Notes: a model not told the origin generated them from the letters alone. A stretch of DNA of 53,334 bases from CALWZE01 sp964645785 (GCA_964645785.1 CAZYAV010000013.1:1-53334); one strand, 5' to 3'; counted from the first letter of the stretch, positions 24,226 to 32,708 are shown. Program-made: numbers and translations.

Positions 24226-25602
24226 TCAGCGCGCCGCGCCCGGCGCCGCGGCCTTTTTGGCGCGCGGCCGGACAGCGCCGCACAGATACCGGATCTTGAC
24301 CGCGTAGAGCGAGAGCAGGAAGATATCCGCAAAGAGCCACGCGAGCGGGTTCGCAAAGCAGACCCCGAGGAACCCGAAGGAGGTGACGAGGCCGAGGGAG
24401 GCGATCAGGCGGGCGACAAGCTCGGTCACCCCGGCGAGCATGGCCGAGGAGGAGAAGCCGAGCCCCTGCAGGGAGTTGCGGTAAATAAAGATAATCGCGA
24501 GCATCGGGTAGGCCGCGCCGTTGATAATCAGGAAGCGGCGCACCCCGTCGCAGATTTCGGCAGAGGCGTCCTGCAAAAACAGATGCACGAGATTGACGCT
24601 GGCAAAATAGTTGAGCAGGAACGCGGCCGCGCAGTAGAGCATGGCGACGCCGGTCATCGACCGGACGCCCGTGCGCACCCGCTCGGGGCTGTCCGCGCCC
24701 AGGTTCTGCCCGCAGTAGGTCGCCATCGCGATGCCGATCGACTCAAGCGGCGCGGTGACAATCAGCTGGATCTTGCTTGCGGCGGATACCGAGGCGACCG
24801 CCACCGAGCCGAGCCCGTTGACCGCGCCCTGCATCATGATCGAGCCGATTGCGGTGATGGAGAATTGCAGCCCCATCGGCACACCGGCGCGCACCAGCAC
24901 CCCCAGCTGCTGCCAGTCCGGCTTCATATCCCCGGGACGCATCGAAAGGATGGGCACCCGCGCGCGGATGTAAAAGATGCACAGCAGACCCGAAAGACCC
25001 TGCGCGATGATGGTGGCATAGGCGGCGCCGTCCACCCCGAACCCCAGCCCGCCGATGAACAGCAGGTCGAGCGCGATGTTCACCAGGCACGCGAGGATGA
25101 GGAAGAGCAGCGGGGTGCGGCTGTCCCCCAGCGCGCGCAGGATGCCGGAGACGAGGTTGTACAGAATCGAGGTACCCGCGCCCAGAAAGATGATGCGGAT
25201 GTAGGCGTAGGCGTCCGCGAAAATTTCGGCCGGCGTGTTGATGAGCCGCAGCACCGGCGCGGTGAAGAACCAGGTCAGCAGGGTGATGAGCGCCGAAAAC
25301 CCGGCGCCGAGATAGATTGCCTGCGCGACCCGGCGGCGCAGCATGGTCTCGTCGTGCGCGCCGAAGCTCTGCGCAATCGGGATGGAAAAGCCGGAGCAGA
25401 TGCCCAGCGCGAACCCGAGCACAAGGAAATTGAGCGAGCCCGTGCTGCCCACGGCCGCAAACGCGTTGACCCCGAGAAATTTGCCGACGATGATGCTGTC
25501 GGCCAGATTATAGAATTGCTGAAACAGGTTGCCGATCAAAAGCGGCACGCAAAACAGCAGAATCCGCTTGACCGGACGGCCGGTTGTTAAGTCTCTTGTC
25601 AT
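24226..25602 (-). CDS. MATE-family multidrug/sodium antiporter
   Basis: The 458-residue polytopic protein has about twelve hydrophobic segments in two related halves. Family features are the start TTGRPVKRILLFCVPLLIGNLFQQFYNLADSIIVGKFLG and the GALGDSRTP-like loop (RALGDSRTPLLF near residue 154). It exports cationic drugs or metabolites using Na+ or H+ gradients. GAGGTG precedes the ATG, and a good promoter lies at 25627-25654. It is single-gene; the C-terminus ends in a basic Ala-rich tail. Confidence 0.94.
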   Translation of the reverse strand: MTRDLTTGRPVKRILLFCVPLLIGNLFQQFYNLADSIIVGKFLGVNAFAAVGSTGSLNFLVLGFALGICSGFSIPIAQSFGAHDETMLRRRVAQAIYLGAGFSALITLLTWFFTAPVLRLINTPAEIFADAYAYIRIIFLGAGTSILYNLVSGILRALGDSRTPLLFLILACLVNIALDLLFIGGLGFGVDGAAYATIIAQGLSGLLCIFYIRARVPILSMRPGDMKPDWQQLGVLVRAGVPMGLQFSITAIGSIMMQGAVNGLGSVAVASVSAASKIQLIVTAPLESIGIAMATYCGQNLGADSPERVRTGVRSMTGVAMLYCAAAFLLNYFASVNLVHLFLQDASAEICDGVRRFLIINGAAYPMLAIIFIYRNSLQGLGFSSSAMLAGVTELVARLIASLGLVTSFGFLGVCFANPLAWLFADIFLLSLYAVKIRYLCGAVRPRAKKAAAPGAAR

Positions 25603-25626
25603 ATAAACACCTCATTTGTTCCATCT

Positions 25627-25654
25627 ATTTTAGCCCGCCGCGCCGCAAAGTCAA
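25627..25654 (-). promoter_or_regulatory. Promoter of the MATE gene
   Basis: On the minus strand TTGACT (25649-25654), a 16-base spacer and TAAAAT (25627-25632), 25 bases upstream of the ATG. Confidence 0.75.
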
Positions 25655-25681
25655 GAGCCAACGGAGAGATTCTGGATTTGG

Positions 25682-26099
25682 TATAATTGTACAATGAAAT
25701 GCGGAGAATTTCTGTTAAAATTACTAAAAACCCGGAGCGCTCCCGATTGAATTCACGCATCCGCGGCCGCTTTTGCCCGGCAAAAAAGCCCGGCCGGAAG
25801 CGAAAAGCGCCCCGGAGAAACGGCGAAGAGGGCGCGCGGCCGGAGGGCGGGGAGATCGCCGCGAGCACCGGCGAGATTCACCGGCCGCACCGGCAGCGGG
25901 GCAGCCCTGCGCCCGGGCGGCCGCGCCGGGGCGGGTATTGCCCGCGCACAAGCGCCGGGGGACTGCCGCCGGGCAGCGAGCGCGCGGCCGTGTTTTTAGG
26001 TGGAAATTCCGGCCGGGCTATGCTATATTAAATAAAGAACAGGAAACCGGCCGTCGCCTGTCCGGGCAGGCCAATTCACGCATATGGAAAGGAATCAGA
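25682..26099 (+). promoter_or_regulatory. Two possible promoters and leader of the flavodiiron gene
   Basis: TGG-TATAAT at 25682-25687 is an extended -10. A second, TGC-TATATT at 26024-26029, lies 70 bases before the start codon. Neither has a strong -35. The GC-rich DNA between them has open frames but no recognisable protein, so it is leader or spacer. Confidence 0.4.
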
Positions 26100-27944
26100 A
26101 TGTACTGTACAAAAACAATCACGGACGATCTGACGTGGGTCGGATCAAATGACCGCAGGCTGGCGATGTTTGAGGGCGTCTATTCGGTGCCGGACGGCGT
26201 CTCGTACAACGCCTATCTGCTGATGGACGAAAAAACGGTTTTGTTTGACACGGTCGACAAGGCGGTGAGCAAGACCTTCCTGGAGAATGTCGAGCACACG
26301 CTGGCGGGTCGCAGGCTGGATTATGTCGTTGTGCAGCATATGGAGCCGGATCACTCGGCCGTCCTGTCCGAGCTGCTCTACCGCTATCCGGAGGCGACGG
26401 TTGTCTGCAACCCCAAGCTTGAGACGATGATGCGGCAGTTCTATGACCTCAAGCTGGAGGGGCGTTTGCAGATTGTAAACGAGGGGGACACGCTGGAAAC
26501 CGGCCGCCACACCCTGCACTTTGTCATGGCGCCGATGGTGCATTGGCCGGAGGTCATGATGACCTACGATTCGGCGGACAAGATCCTCTTTTCGGCCGAC
26601 GCGTTCGGCACCTTCGGGGCGCTCAACGGCGCGATGTTCGCCGACGAGGTCGACTTCATGCGGGACTATCTCGACGAGGCGCGCCGGTATTACTGCAACA
26701 TCGTCGGCAAATACGGCCAGCAGGTGCAGGCGGTGCTCAAAAAGGCGTCCGCGCTGGAAATCGAGATGATCTGCCCGCTGCACGGCTTTGTCTGGCGGCG
26801 CAATCTCTCGGACTTTATCGACAAATACCTGCTGTGGAGCAGCTATGTGCCGGAGGAAAAAGCGGTCATGATCGCCTATGCCTCGGTTTACGGCAACACG
26901 GAGAACGCGGCGGAGATTCTCGCCTGCCAGCTGCGGGACAAAGGGGTCAAGACGGTCATGTTCGACGTGTCGGTGATTCCCGAATCCGAGATTGTGGCCG
27001 CGGCGTTCCGGTACAGCCACCTTGTCTTTGCCTCCACAACCTATAACGCGGGCATCTTTGTGCGGATGGAGGCCGTTTTGCACGACCTTGCGGCGCACAA
27101 TATCCAGAACCGCACGGTCGCGCTGATTGAGAACGGCTCCTGGGCGCCGACCTCCGGCGGGCTGATGCGCGACATTTTCAAGAGCTGCAAGGATATCCGC
27201 TTTATCGAGCAGAAGATTACAATCAAATCCGCGCTCCGGCAGGAGCAGCTGGCCGAGATCGACGCGCTGGCCGCGCAGCTGGCGGCGGATTTCCCGCAAG
27301 CCGCTTCGCCGGCGGACGCCGGGGCGGCTGCCGCGGCGGTCGACAACAGCGCGTTCTTCAAGCTGTCCTACGGCCTGTTTGTGCTCAGCGCCCGGGAGGG
27401 GGAGAAGGACAACGGCTGCATCATCAACACCATGCAGCAGCTGACCGACAGCCCCAAACGGGTCACCATCGCGGTCAACAAGCAGAACTACACCCACGAC
27501 ATGATTCTGCGCACCGGCGCGTTCAACGTCTCGGTGCTCAGCGAGGCCACGCCGTTCAAGGTGTTCCAGCAGTACGGCTTCCAGAGCGGGCGGGACAAAA
27601 ACAAAATGGCGGACGGGATGCCCCGCACGGCGAACGGGATTGTCTATCTGCCCGACTATGCGAACGCGGTAATCTCCTGCAAGGTCACCCAGACGCTCGA
27701 CTGCGGCACGCACACCCTGTTTATCGCCGACGTGACCGAGGCGCGCGTCCTGTCCGGCGAGCCCTCCGCGACCTATCAGTACTACTTCGACCACATCAAG
27801 CCGAAGCCCCAGCCCGCGGCCGAGACCAAGGTCGGATGGGTCTGCAAGATCTGCGGCTATGTCTACGAGGGCGAGGAGCTGCCGGCGGATTTCGTCTGCC
27901 CGCTGTGCAAGCACGGCGCCGAGGATTTTGAAAGGATTCAGTAA
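26100..27944 (+). CDS. Flavodiiron protein fused to flavin reductase-like and rubredoxin domains
   Basis: The 614-residue cytoplasmic protein reduces O2 to water (or NO to N2O) for oxygen defence. Domain order: a metallo-beta-lactamase-like diiron domain (1-245) with HMEPDH near residue 80, then MVHWPEV, SADAF and CPLHGF ligands; a flavodoxin domain (about 255-400) with ASVYGNTENAAE for FMN; a flavin-reductase-like domain (about 420-570); and a C-terminal rubredoxin (WVCKICGYVYEG and FVCPLCKHG, four Cys). The rubredoxin and reductase domains shorten the electron path from NAD(P)H. The start at 26100 follows GGAAAGG; the upstream open frame lacks family content. A desulforedoxin-like gene follows by 50 bases. 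Confidence 0.95.
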   Translation: MYCTKTITDDLTWVGSNDRRLAMFEGVYSVPDGVSYNAYLLMDEKTVLFDTVDKAVSKTFLENVEHTLAGRRLDYVVVQHMEPDHSAVLSELLYRYPEATVVCNPKLETMMRQFYDLKLEGRLQIVNEGDTLETGRHTLHFVMAPMVHWPEVMMTYDSADKILFSADAFGTFGALNGAMFADEVDFMRDYLDEARRYYCNIVGKYGQQVQAVLKKASALEIEMICPLHGFVWRRNLSDFIDKYLLWSSYVPEEKAVMIAYASVYGNTENAAEILACQLRDKGVKTVMFDVSVIPESEIVAAAFRYSHLVFASTTYNAGIFVRMEAVLHDLAAHNIQNRTVALIENGSWAPTSGGLMRDIFKSCKDIRFIEQKITIKSALRQEQLAEIDALAAQLAADFPQAASPADAGAAAAAVDNSAFFKLSYGLFVLSAREGEKDNGCIINTMQQLTDSPKRVTIAVNKQNYTHDMILRTGAFNVSVLSEATPFKVFQQYGFQSGRDKNKMADGMPRTANGIVYLPDYANAVISCKVTQTLDCGTHTLFIADVTEARVLSGEPSATYQYYFDHIKPKPQPAAETKVGWVCKICGYVYEGEELPADFVCPLCKHGAEDFERIQ

Positions 27945-27994
27945 AATCTGAATGCTTTAATACAATTTCGCTGTAGAAAAGAGGATTGAGACGT

Positions 27995-28321
27995 ATGAAA
28001 ATCGTACTGGAAAACAAGATGGTTCACTTCCTGCCCGACAACCAGATTGAAACCACCTATCTTGAGGCGCTGTGGGTCAAGATGGGCAACTGCGTTGGCA
28101 GCGACAAAAAGCTGGCGCCGATTGGTGTGTATGAGCCGACCGAGAAGAATCAGGCGACCTTCCTGATTGAGGGACTGACCGAGGAAGAGGCCAAGAACAC
28201 GGTCGTGCGCGCGCCGTATGACACGGACGTCTACTGCATCACCTGCAACAAGACCCAGCACGTCAAAAAGGGCGAGATTATCCCGTTCTGCTGCGGCAAG
28301 GTCATGGAGATTCTGGACTGA
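27995..28321 (+). CDS. Small protein with a C-terminal desulforedoxin-like CxxC-CC iron site
   Basis: The 108-residue protein has a mixed N-terminal domain (residues 1-75, about 15 of them EE/KK-type charged) with no family I recognise. It ends in VYCITCNKTQHVKKGEIIPFCCGKVM. The pattern C-x2-C-x14-CC-G-x-x-M closely parallels desulforedoxin and the N-terminal domain of desulfoferrodoxin (C-x2-C-x15-CCGxPM), which hold Fe(Cys)4. It starts 50 bases after the flavodiiron gene behind AAAGAGG and probably belongs to the same transcript, suggesting an electron carrier or oxygen-stress role. A zinc ribbon is the alternative. Confidence 0.65.
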   Translation: MKIVLENKMVHFLPDNQIETTYLEALWVKMGNCVGSDKKLAPIGVYEPTEKNQATFLIEGLTEEEAKNTVVRAPYDTDVYCITCNKTQHVKKGEIIPFCCGKVMEILD

Positions 28322-28358
28322 GCGCGGCGCGTCCTTCTGCCTGACCCGGCGGGCAGGC

Positions 28359-28393
28359 AAGACCCGGGGCTGCAACAGCGGCTCCGGGTCTTT
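28359..28393 (+). terminator. Terminator of the flavodiiron unit
   Basis: A 9-base stem (28359-28367 with 28384-28392) with TTTCT after it, about 40 bases past the stop codon. Confidence 0.7.
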
Positions 28394-28803
28394 CTGTGCC
28401 CGGACGGGCGCGGAACCAACCTCTTTGGGGGACGGGGGAATGGCGGCGCGAACCGACCGGTATTTACAGGCGGCAATTGCCAGTATAAATCTACAAATTG
28501 TAATTTTATGCTATAAAATTACGGTGATTTGCCCGGGATTCCGCCGGTTTCCCGCTGATTCGCCGCCGGGACGGGTTTTCTGCCGAACGCTGTCGGGAGA
28601 TTTGACCGGCAAAGCTGTAAAGGCATTTGCCTTGCACGGCCTGAATGGGTCGAACCGCGGGGGATCCGGTTGGATTGTGGCCGGTTTCCTGTGCGGCATC
28701 CCCCTGCGCCGGTTCTGGCGTGCTGCGGCTGCCGTCCGGAGTCACTGCCCGTGCCCTAATTCGGCCGGGCAATTTGTCCGGCAAAAAAGGAGGAAAAAAG
28801 GGC
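28394..28803. other. Gene-free stretch with a 10-base-arm AT palindrome (28500-28522)
   Basis: The palindrome has arms GTAATTTTAT and ATAAAATTAC around a 3-base GCT loop. Its core ATTTTATGCTATAA recurs at the promoter near 35401, where TATGCTATAAT is an extended -10, so it may be a promoter or an operator. The remaining GC-rich DNA holds no gene I recognise. Confidence 0.5.
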
Positions 28804-28832
28804 TTGACAGAGCGAGTTAGTTGTGATAAACT
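28804..28832 (+). promoter_or_regulatory. Promoter of the first feo operon
   Basis: TTGACA (28804-28809), a 17-base spacer and TAAACT (28827-28832), about 95 bases upstream of the first feoA. Confidence 0.8.
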
Positions 28833-28865
28833 CCAAACCGTAAGCAGGAGTTAGATGCTGCTAAC
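28816..28865. promoter_or_regulatory. Two iron-regulator-type operators at the feo promoter
   Basis: Site O1 (28816-28831), GTTAGTTGTGATAAAC, overlaps the spacer and -10. Site O2 (28850-28865), GTTAGATGCTGCTAAC, is a perfect GTTAG-N6-CTAAC just after the start site. Their centres are 34 bases apart. Five further GTTAG-N6-CTAAC sites occur in the array between feoA and feoB. A DtxR-family Fe(II) repressor is the inferred ligand; no such gene is in the window. Confidence 0.6.
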
Positions 28866-28926
28866 TACATCGGCGCCGGACACTGAACGGGCGCGGACGC
28901 ATTTTCACACAAGGGGGGGAGAGAGG

Positions 28927-29136
28927 ATGCCGTTGACAATGGCAAAAACCGGCGACAGGGTGGTGATCCGCAAAATCACCGGCAGGGACGAGGTGCGGCT
29001 GCACCTGGCGGAGCTGGGCTTTGTGGTGGACGAGGCGGTCACGGTCGTCAGCGAGATGGCGGGCAGCCTGATCGTGCAGGTCAAGGACAGCCGCGTCGCG
29101 CTGGATAAGGCCATGGCAAACCGAATCATGATCTGA
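28927..29136 (+). CDS. feoA: FeoA-domain protein (first)
   Basis: The 69-residue SH3-like protein reads LTMAKTGDRVVIRKITGRDEVRLHLAELGFVVDEAVTVV and ends in a short strand-helix. FeoA acts at the cytoplasmic side of FeoB in Fe(II) uptake. The GAGAGG ribosome site precedes ATG 28927. It is 17 bases ahead of a second feoA; paired FeoA proteins in one operon are known in Firmicutes. Confidence 0.92.
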   Translation: MPLTMAKTGDRVVIRKITGRDEVRLHLAELGFVVDEAVTVVSEMAGSLIVQVKDSRVALDKAMANRIMI

Positions 29137-29153
29137 CGCAAGGAGGGAACGAG

Positions 29154-29375
29154 ATGAAAACGCTCAAAGATATCAAGGTGGGCGGCAGCGCGGTCGTCAA
29201 GCGGCTTTACGGGGAAGGGCCTGTCAAGCGGCGGATTATGGACATGGGCATCACCAAAGGGGTGGAGCTGCATGTCCGCAAGGTCGCGCCGCTCGGCGAC
29301 CCGATGGAGCTGAACGTCCGCGGCTACGAGCTGAGCGTCCGCAAGGCGGACGCAGAGATGATCGAGGTCGAGTGA
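29154..29375 (+). CDS. feoA: FeoA-domain protein (second)
   Basis: This 73-residue FeoA has the usual core GEGPVKRRIMDMGITKGVELHVRKVAPLGDPMELNVRGYELSVRKADAEMIEV. It is more canonical than the first FeoA. AGGAGGG precedes the ATG. Its last 26 codons are duplicated three times in degenerate form immediately downstream. The next complete gene, feoB, begins 882 bases later, an unusually long gap within a feo operon. Confidence 0.95.
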   Translation: MKTLKDIKVGGSAVVKRLYGEGPVKRRIMDMGITKGVELHVRKVAPLGDPMELNVRGYELSVRKADAEMIEVE

Positions 29376-30142
29376 GCGCGCCGCGGCGGCGTATCGCCCG
29401 CGCGGTTAGCCTGAGGATTAGCATAAGCTAACGGAAAAATGCGCGGTGGCTGCCCTGTGTCTGTCGGCTGCCCGATAGAGCCAAACGTTCGCGTCTGCGA
29501 GCTGCGCGTCCGCAAGGCAGACGCGGAGATGATTGAGGTCGAGTGAGCGCGCCGCCAGGAGCGCACCGCGGCGGCGTATCGCCCGCGCGGTAAGCCTGAG
29601 GGTTAGCAGAAGCTAACGGCAAAAATGCGCCGCGGGCTGTCCAGTGTTTGTTGGCGGCCGCAGAAAAACGCGTGTTGCCTGTGCGGTATGCCTGCGGGTT
29701 AGCTCAAGCTAACTACAAAAAACCCGCCGCGGGCTGCCCTGCGTCTGCCGGCTGCCCGATGGAACCAACCGCCCGCGGCTGCGAGCTGAGCGTCCGCAAG
29801 GCGGACGCGGAGAGGATCGAGGTCGAGTGAGCGCACCGGGTGCGCCGCGCCGCCAGGAGCGCGCTGCGGCGGCGTGTCACCTGCGCGGTAGGTCTACGGG
29901 TTAGCATAAGCTAACGGCAAAAACCCGCCGCGGCTGCCCTGCGTTTGCCGCCGACCCGATGGAGCTAAACGTCCGCGGCTGCGAGCTTGCGCGTCCGCAA
30001 GGCCGACGCGGAGATGATCGAGGTCGAGTGAGCGCACCGGGTGCGCCGCGCCGCCAGGAGCGCGCTGCGGCGGTGTGTCGCCTGCGCGGTAGGTCCACGG
30101 GTTAGCATAAGCTAACGGCAAAAACCCGCCGCGGCTGCCCTG
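29376..30142 (+). repeat. Tandem array of degenerate feoA 3' ends and GTTAG palindromes between feoA and feoB
   Basis: The roughly 200-bp unit contains a copy of the feoA tail (about 78 bp), a GC-rich CCGCCAGGAGCGC spacer, a GCGCGGTA element, a GTTAG palindrome and the GGCAAAAACCCGCCGCGG block. Tails lie at 29469-29546, 29753-29830 and 29953-30031 (parent 29298-29375). The first two keep the reading frame to the stop (VRKADAEMIEVE-type ending). The third has a one-base insertion that shifts it. All three carry Cys in place of the parental Tyr of RGYEL, so they derive from one another. A shorter unit without a tail spans 29618-29713. The terminal block near 29653-29680 recurs at 30150-30180 before feoB. 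No complete gene is present. Confidence 0.9.
29417..30116. promoter_or_regulatory. Five GTTAG-N6-CTAAC palindromes within the array
   Basis: The palindromes lie at 29417-29432 (first base A instead of G), 29602-29617, 29698-29713, 29900-29915 and 30101-30116. Four have the form GTTAGC-N4-GCTAAC exactly, with spacers AGAA, TCAA, ATAA and ATAA. Spacings are 185, 96, 202 and 201 bases. The stems are conserved while neighbouring DNA drifts, and they match operator O2 at the feo promoter. They could bind the same regulator, or act as small RNA hairpins in the operon transcript. Confidence 0.75.
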
Positions 30143-30257
30143 CGTTTGCAGGCGGCTGCAAAAAAACGCGCTTCGCCCGGGTGGCGAAATCAAGCGGGGT
30201 ACGCGGTTCCCCGCCATCGCAAAACCGCAATTCTGCAACAAAGGGAGGAATCAGAGA

Positions 30258-32441
30258 ATGTCTATGACCATTGCGCTTGCCGGGAATCCGAACTGCGGCA
30301 AGACAACCATGTTCAACGACCTGACCGGGTCGAACCAGTACGTCGGCAACTGGCCCGGCGTTACGGTGGAGAAAAAGGAGGGAAAGCTGCGCGGCCATAA
30401 GGAGGTGACCGTGCAGGATCTGCCCGGAATCTACTCGCTGTCCCCCTACACGCTGGAGGAGGTTGTCGCGCGCAGCTACCTCGTCAAGGAACGGCCGGAC
30501 GCAATCATCAACATCGTCGACGGCACGAACATCGAGCGCAACCTGTACCTGACCACCCAGCTCATCGAGCTTGGGCTGCCGGTGGTCATCGCGGTCAACA
30601 TGATGGATATTGTGCGCAAAAACGGGGACAAAATCGACCTTGCCAAGCTCGGGCAGGAGCTGGGCTGCACGGTCATGGCCACCAGCGCGTTCAAGGGGGA
30701 GGGCAGCATGGCGGCGGCGGAGCAGGCGATTGCGGCGGCCTCGGCGGCAAAGCCCGGCGAGCATCCGCACGTGTTCACCGGCAGCATCGAGCACGCAATC
30801 GCGCATATTGAGGAATCCATCAGCGGCATGGTTGACCCGCAGACCCTGCGGTGGTACGCAATCAAGCTGTTTGAGCGGGACGAAAAGGCCGCGCAGGCGC
30901 TGAAGCTGGCGAAGCCGATCGCCGCGCACATTGAGGAACATATCCGGGATTGCGAACAGGAGCTGGACGACGACGCCGAGAGCATCATCACCAACCAGCG
31001 ATATGCCTACATCACCGCCGTTGTGGCGCGGTGCGTCAAGAAAAAGACGGCGAGCCACAGCCTGAGCGTTTCGGATAAGATTGACCGCGTCGTCACCAAC
31101 CGGGTTCTGGCGCTGCCGATTTTTGCCGCCGTCATGTTCGCGGTCTATTACCTTTCAATCGGCACGGTCGGCGCCTTCCTGACCGACTGGACGAACGACA
31201 CCCTGTTCAGCGAGCTTATCTGCGGCAACCTCGCGGCGTGGTTCGAGCGCATCCGGCTTGCGCCGTGGCTGTCCGGCCTGATTGTGGACGGCATCGTCGG
31301 CGGCGTGGGCGCGGTGCTGGGCTTTGTGCCGCAGATGCTGGTGCTGTTCCTGATGCTCTCGGTGCTGGAGGATGTCGGCTACATGGCGCGCATCGCGTTT
31401 ATCATGGACAGGATCTTCCGCAAATTCGGGCTTTCGGGCAAGAGCTTTATCCCGATGCTCATCGGCGCGGGCTGCGGCGTGCCGGGGGTTATGGCCTCCC
31501 GCACAATCGAAAATGACCGCGACCGCAAAATGACCATCATGACCACCTGCTTTGTCCCCTGCGGGGCAAAGATGCCGATCATCGGGCTGTTTGCGGGCGC
31601 GCTGTTCGGCGACAGCGGCCTTGTCGCCACAAGCGCGTATTTCATCGGGGTTGCCGCCATCATCCTCAGCGGCGTTATGCTCAAGAAAACGCGGCCGTTC
31701 GCCGGCGAGCCCGCGCCGTTCGTCATGGAGCTACCCGCCTACCACCTGCCCAGCGCGCGCAACGTGTTCTCCGCAACCTGGGAGCGCGGCTGGAGCTTCA
31801 TCAAGCGTGCCGGGACGGTTATCCTCGCCTCCTCGGTTGTGCTCTGGTTTTTGCAGAGCTTTGGGATTGTGGGCGGCGTGTTCGGCATGGTGGAGGACAA
31901 CAACAGCAGCCTGCTGGCCGCAATCGGCTCGCTCATCGCCCCGCTCTTTGCGCCGCTCGGGTTCGGCGGCTGGAAGCCCGCCGTCGCGACCTTCACCGGC
32001 CTCATCGCCAAGGAGAATGTCGTCACCACCTTCGGGGTGCTCTACGGCTTTGCGGAGCTGGCGACCGAGGATGGGCAGGAAATCTGGGCGAATATCGCGG
32101 CGGATTACACCATGCTGAGCGCCTATTCCTTCATGATCTTCAACCTGCTGTGCGCGCCCTGCTTTGCGGCGATGGGCGCGATTAAGCGGGAGATGAACAA
32201 CCCCAAATGGACCTGGGCAGCAATCGGCTACATGTGCGGCTTTGCCTACGCGGTGTCGCTGATGGTGTACCAGCTGGGCGGCCTGTTCACCGGAGAGACC
32301 GCGTTTGGGCTCGGCACGGCGGCGGCGCTCGCGGTGCTGGCCGGGATGGTCTATCTGCTGTTCCGCCGGAATAAATATAACGCGGATTATCAGAAGGGCG
32401 CGGCGCTGTCCGAAAAGCCGGGCAGCCGCGCGCACGCCTGA
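30258..32441 (+). CDS. feoB: Ferrous iron transporter FeoB (first)
   Basis: The 727-residue protein has an N-terminal G domain with GNPNCGKTT (G1), DLPGIYSL (G3), NMMD (G4) and TSAFKG (G5). Next comes a helical GDI-like segment (about 170-260), then a polytopic membrane domain with the two Gate motifs. LEDVGYMARIAFIMD, GCGVPGVMASRTIEN and FVPCGAKMPI are visible, including the conserved Cys. It imports Fe(II). ATG 30258 follows GGGAGG at ten bases; a second ATG two codons later is possible. Transcription presumably comes from the feoA promoter through the repeat array. Confidence 0.97.
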   Translation: MSMTIALAGNPNCGKTTMFNDLTGSNQYVGNWPGVTVEKKEGKLRGHKEVTVQDLPGIYSLSPYTLEEVVARSYLVKERPDAIINIVDGTNIERNLYLTTQLIELGLPVVIAVNMMDIVRKNGDKIDLAKLGQELGCTVMATSAFKGEGSMAAAEQAIAAASAAKPGEHPHVFTGSIEHAIAHIEESISGMVDPQTLRWYAIKLFERDEKAAQALKLAKPIAAHIEEHIRDCEQELDDDAESIITNQRYAYITAVVARCVKKKTASHSLSVSDKIDRVVTNRVLALPIFAAVMFAVYYLSIGTVGAFLTDWTNDTLFSELICGNLAAWFERIRLAPWLSGLIVDGIVGGVGAVLGFVPQMLVLFLMLSVLEDVGYMARIAFIMDRIFRKFGLSGKSFIPMLIGAGCGVPGVMASRTIENDRDRKMTIMTTCFVPCGAKMPIIGLFAGALFGDSGLVATSAYFIGVAAIILSGVMLKKTRPFAGEPAPFVMELPAYHLPSARNVFSATWERGWSFIKRAGTVILASSVVLWFLQSFGIVGGVFGMVEDNNSSLLAAIGSLIAPLFAPLGFGGWKPAVATFTGLIAKENVVTTFGVLYGFAELATEDGQEIWANIAADYTMLSAYSFMIFNLLCAPCFAAMGAIKREMNNPKWTWAAIGYMCGFAYAVSLMVYQLGGLFTGETAFGLGTAAALAVLAGMVYLLFRRNKYNADYQKGAALSEKPGSRAHA

Positions 32442-32467
32442 AGCCGCGCGAACAGGAGGGAGAACAA

Positions 32468-32635
32468 ATGAATCTCGCAACGGCTCTTGTCGGGCTGGTG
32501 GTGCTGGCCGTACTCGCCGCCGTGGCTGTCAGCCTTGTGCGCGGCCGCAAAAAGGGCGGCTGCGGGTGCGGCTGTGAACACTGCGCAGGCGCGGGGCTCT
32601 GCCACCCGGCCGCGAAGAAATCCGGCAAAGCGTGA
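32468..32635 (+). CDS. FeoB-associated Cys-rich membrane peptide
   Basis: This 55-residue peptide has one N-terminal hydrophobic segment (residues 3-24), a basic stretch RGRKKGG and a Cys-rich tail CGCGCEHCAGAGLC. It belongs to the small FeoB-associated Cys-rich family found directly after feoB in Firmicutes and probably takes the place of FeoC. It starts 26 bases after feoB behind CAGGAGGG and ends the operon. Confidence 0.9.
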   Translation: MNLATALVGLVVLAVLAAVAVSLVRGRKKGGCGCGCEHCAGAGLCHPAAKKSGKA

Positions 32636-32636
32636 G

Positions 32637-32674
32637 AAAAGCAAAGGCCGCCCCGCAGGGCGGCCTTTGCTTTT
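32637..32674 (+). terminator. Terminator of the first feo operon
   Basis: A perfect 17-base stem with a 4-base loop and a closing TTTT, directly after the stop codon. Confidence 0.95.
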
Positions 32675-32708
32675 GGCGAAGAAATTCCCGCACCCGGCCG
32701 GGAACGGA

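Noticed and set aside
29648..29830. A 60-codon frame ending in a FeoA-like tail within the repeat array
   Set aside because: Only the last 26 codons resemble FeoA; the start has no ribosome site and the upstream part is repeat DNA. Treated as part of the degenerate array.
29376..30142. CRISPR-like array
   Set aside because: Palindromes recur at about 96-202 bases with duplicated, not unique, intervening DNA, and no cas genes are present.
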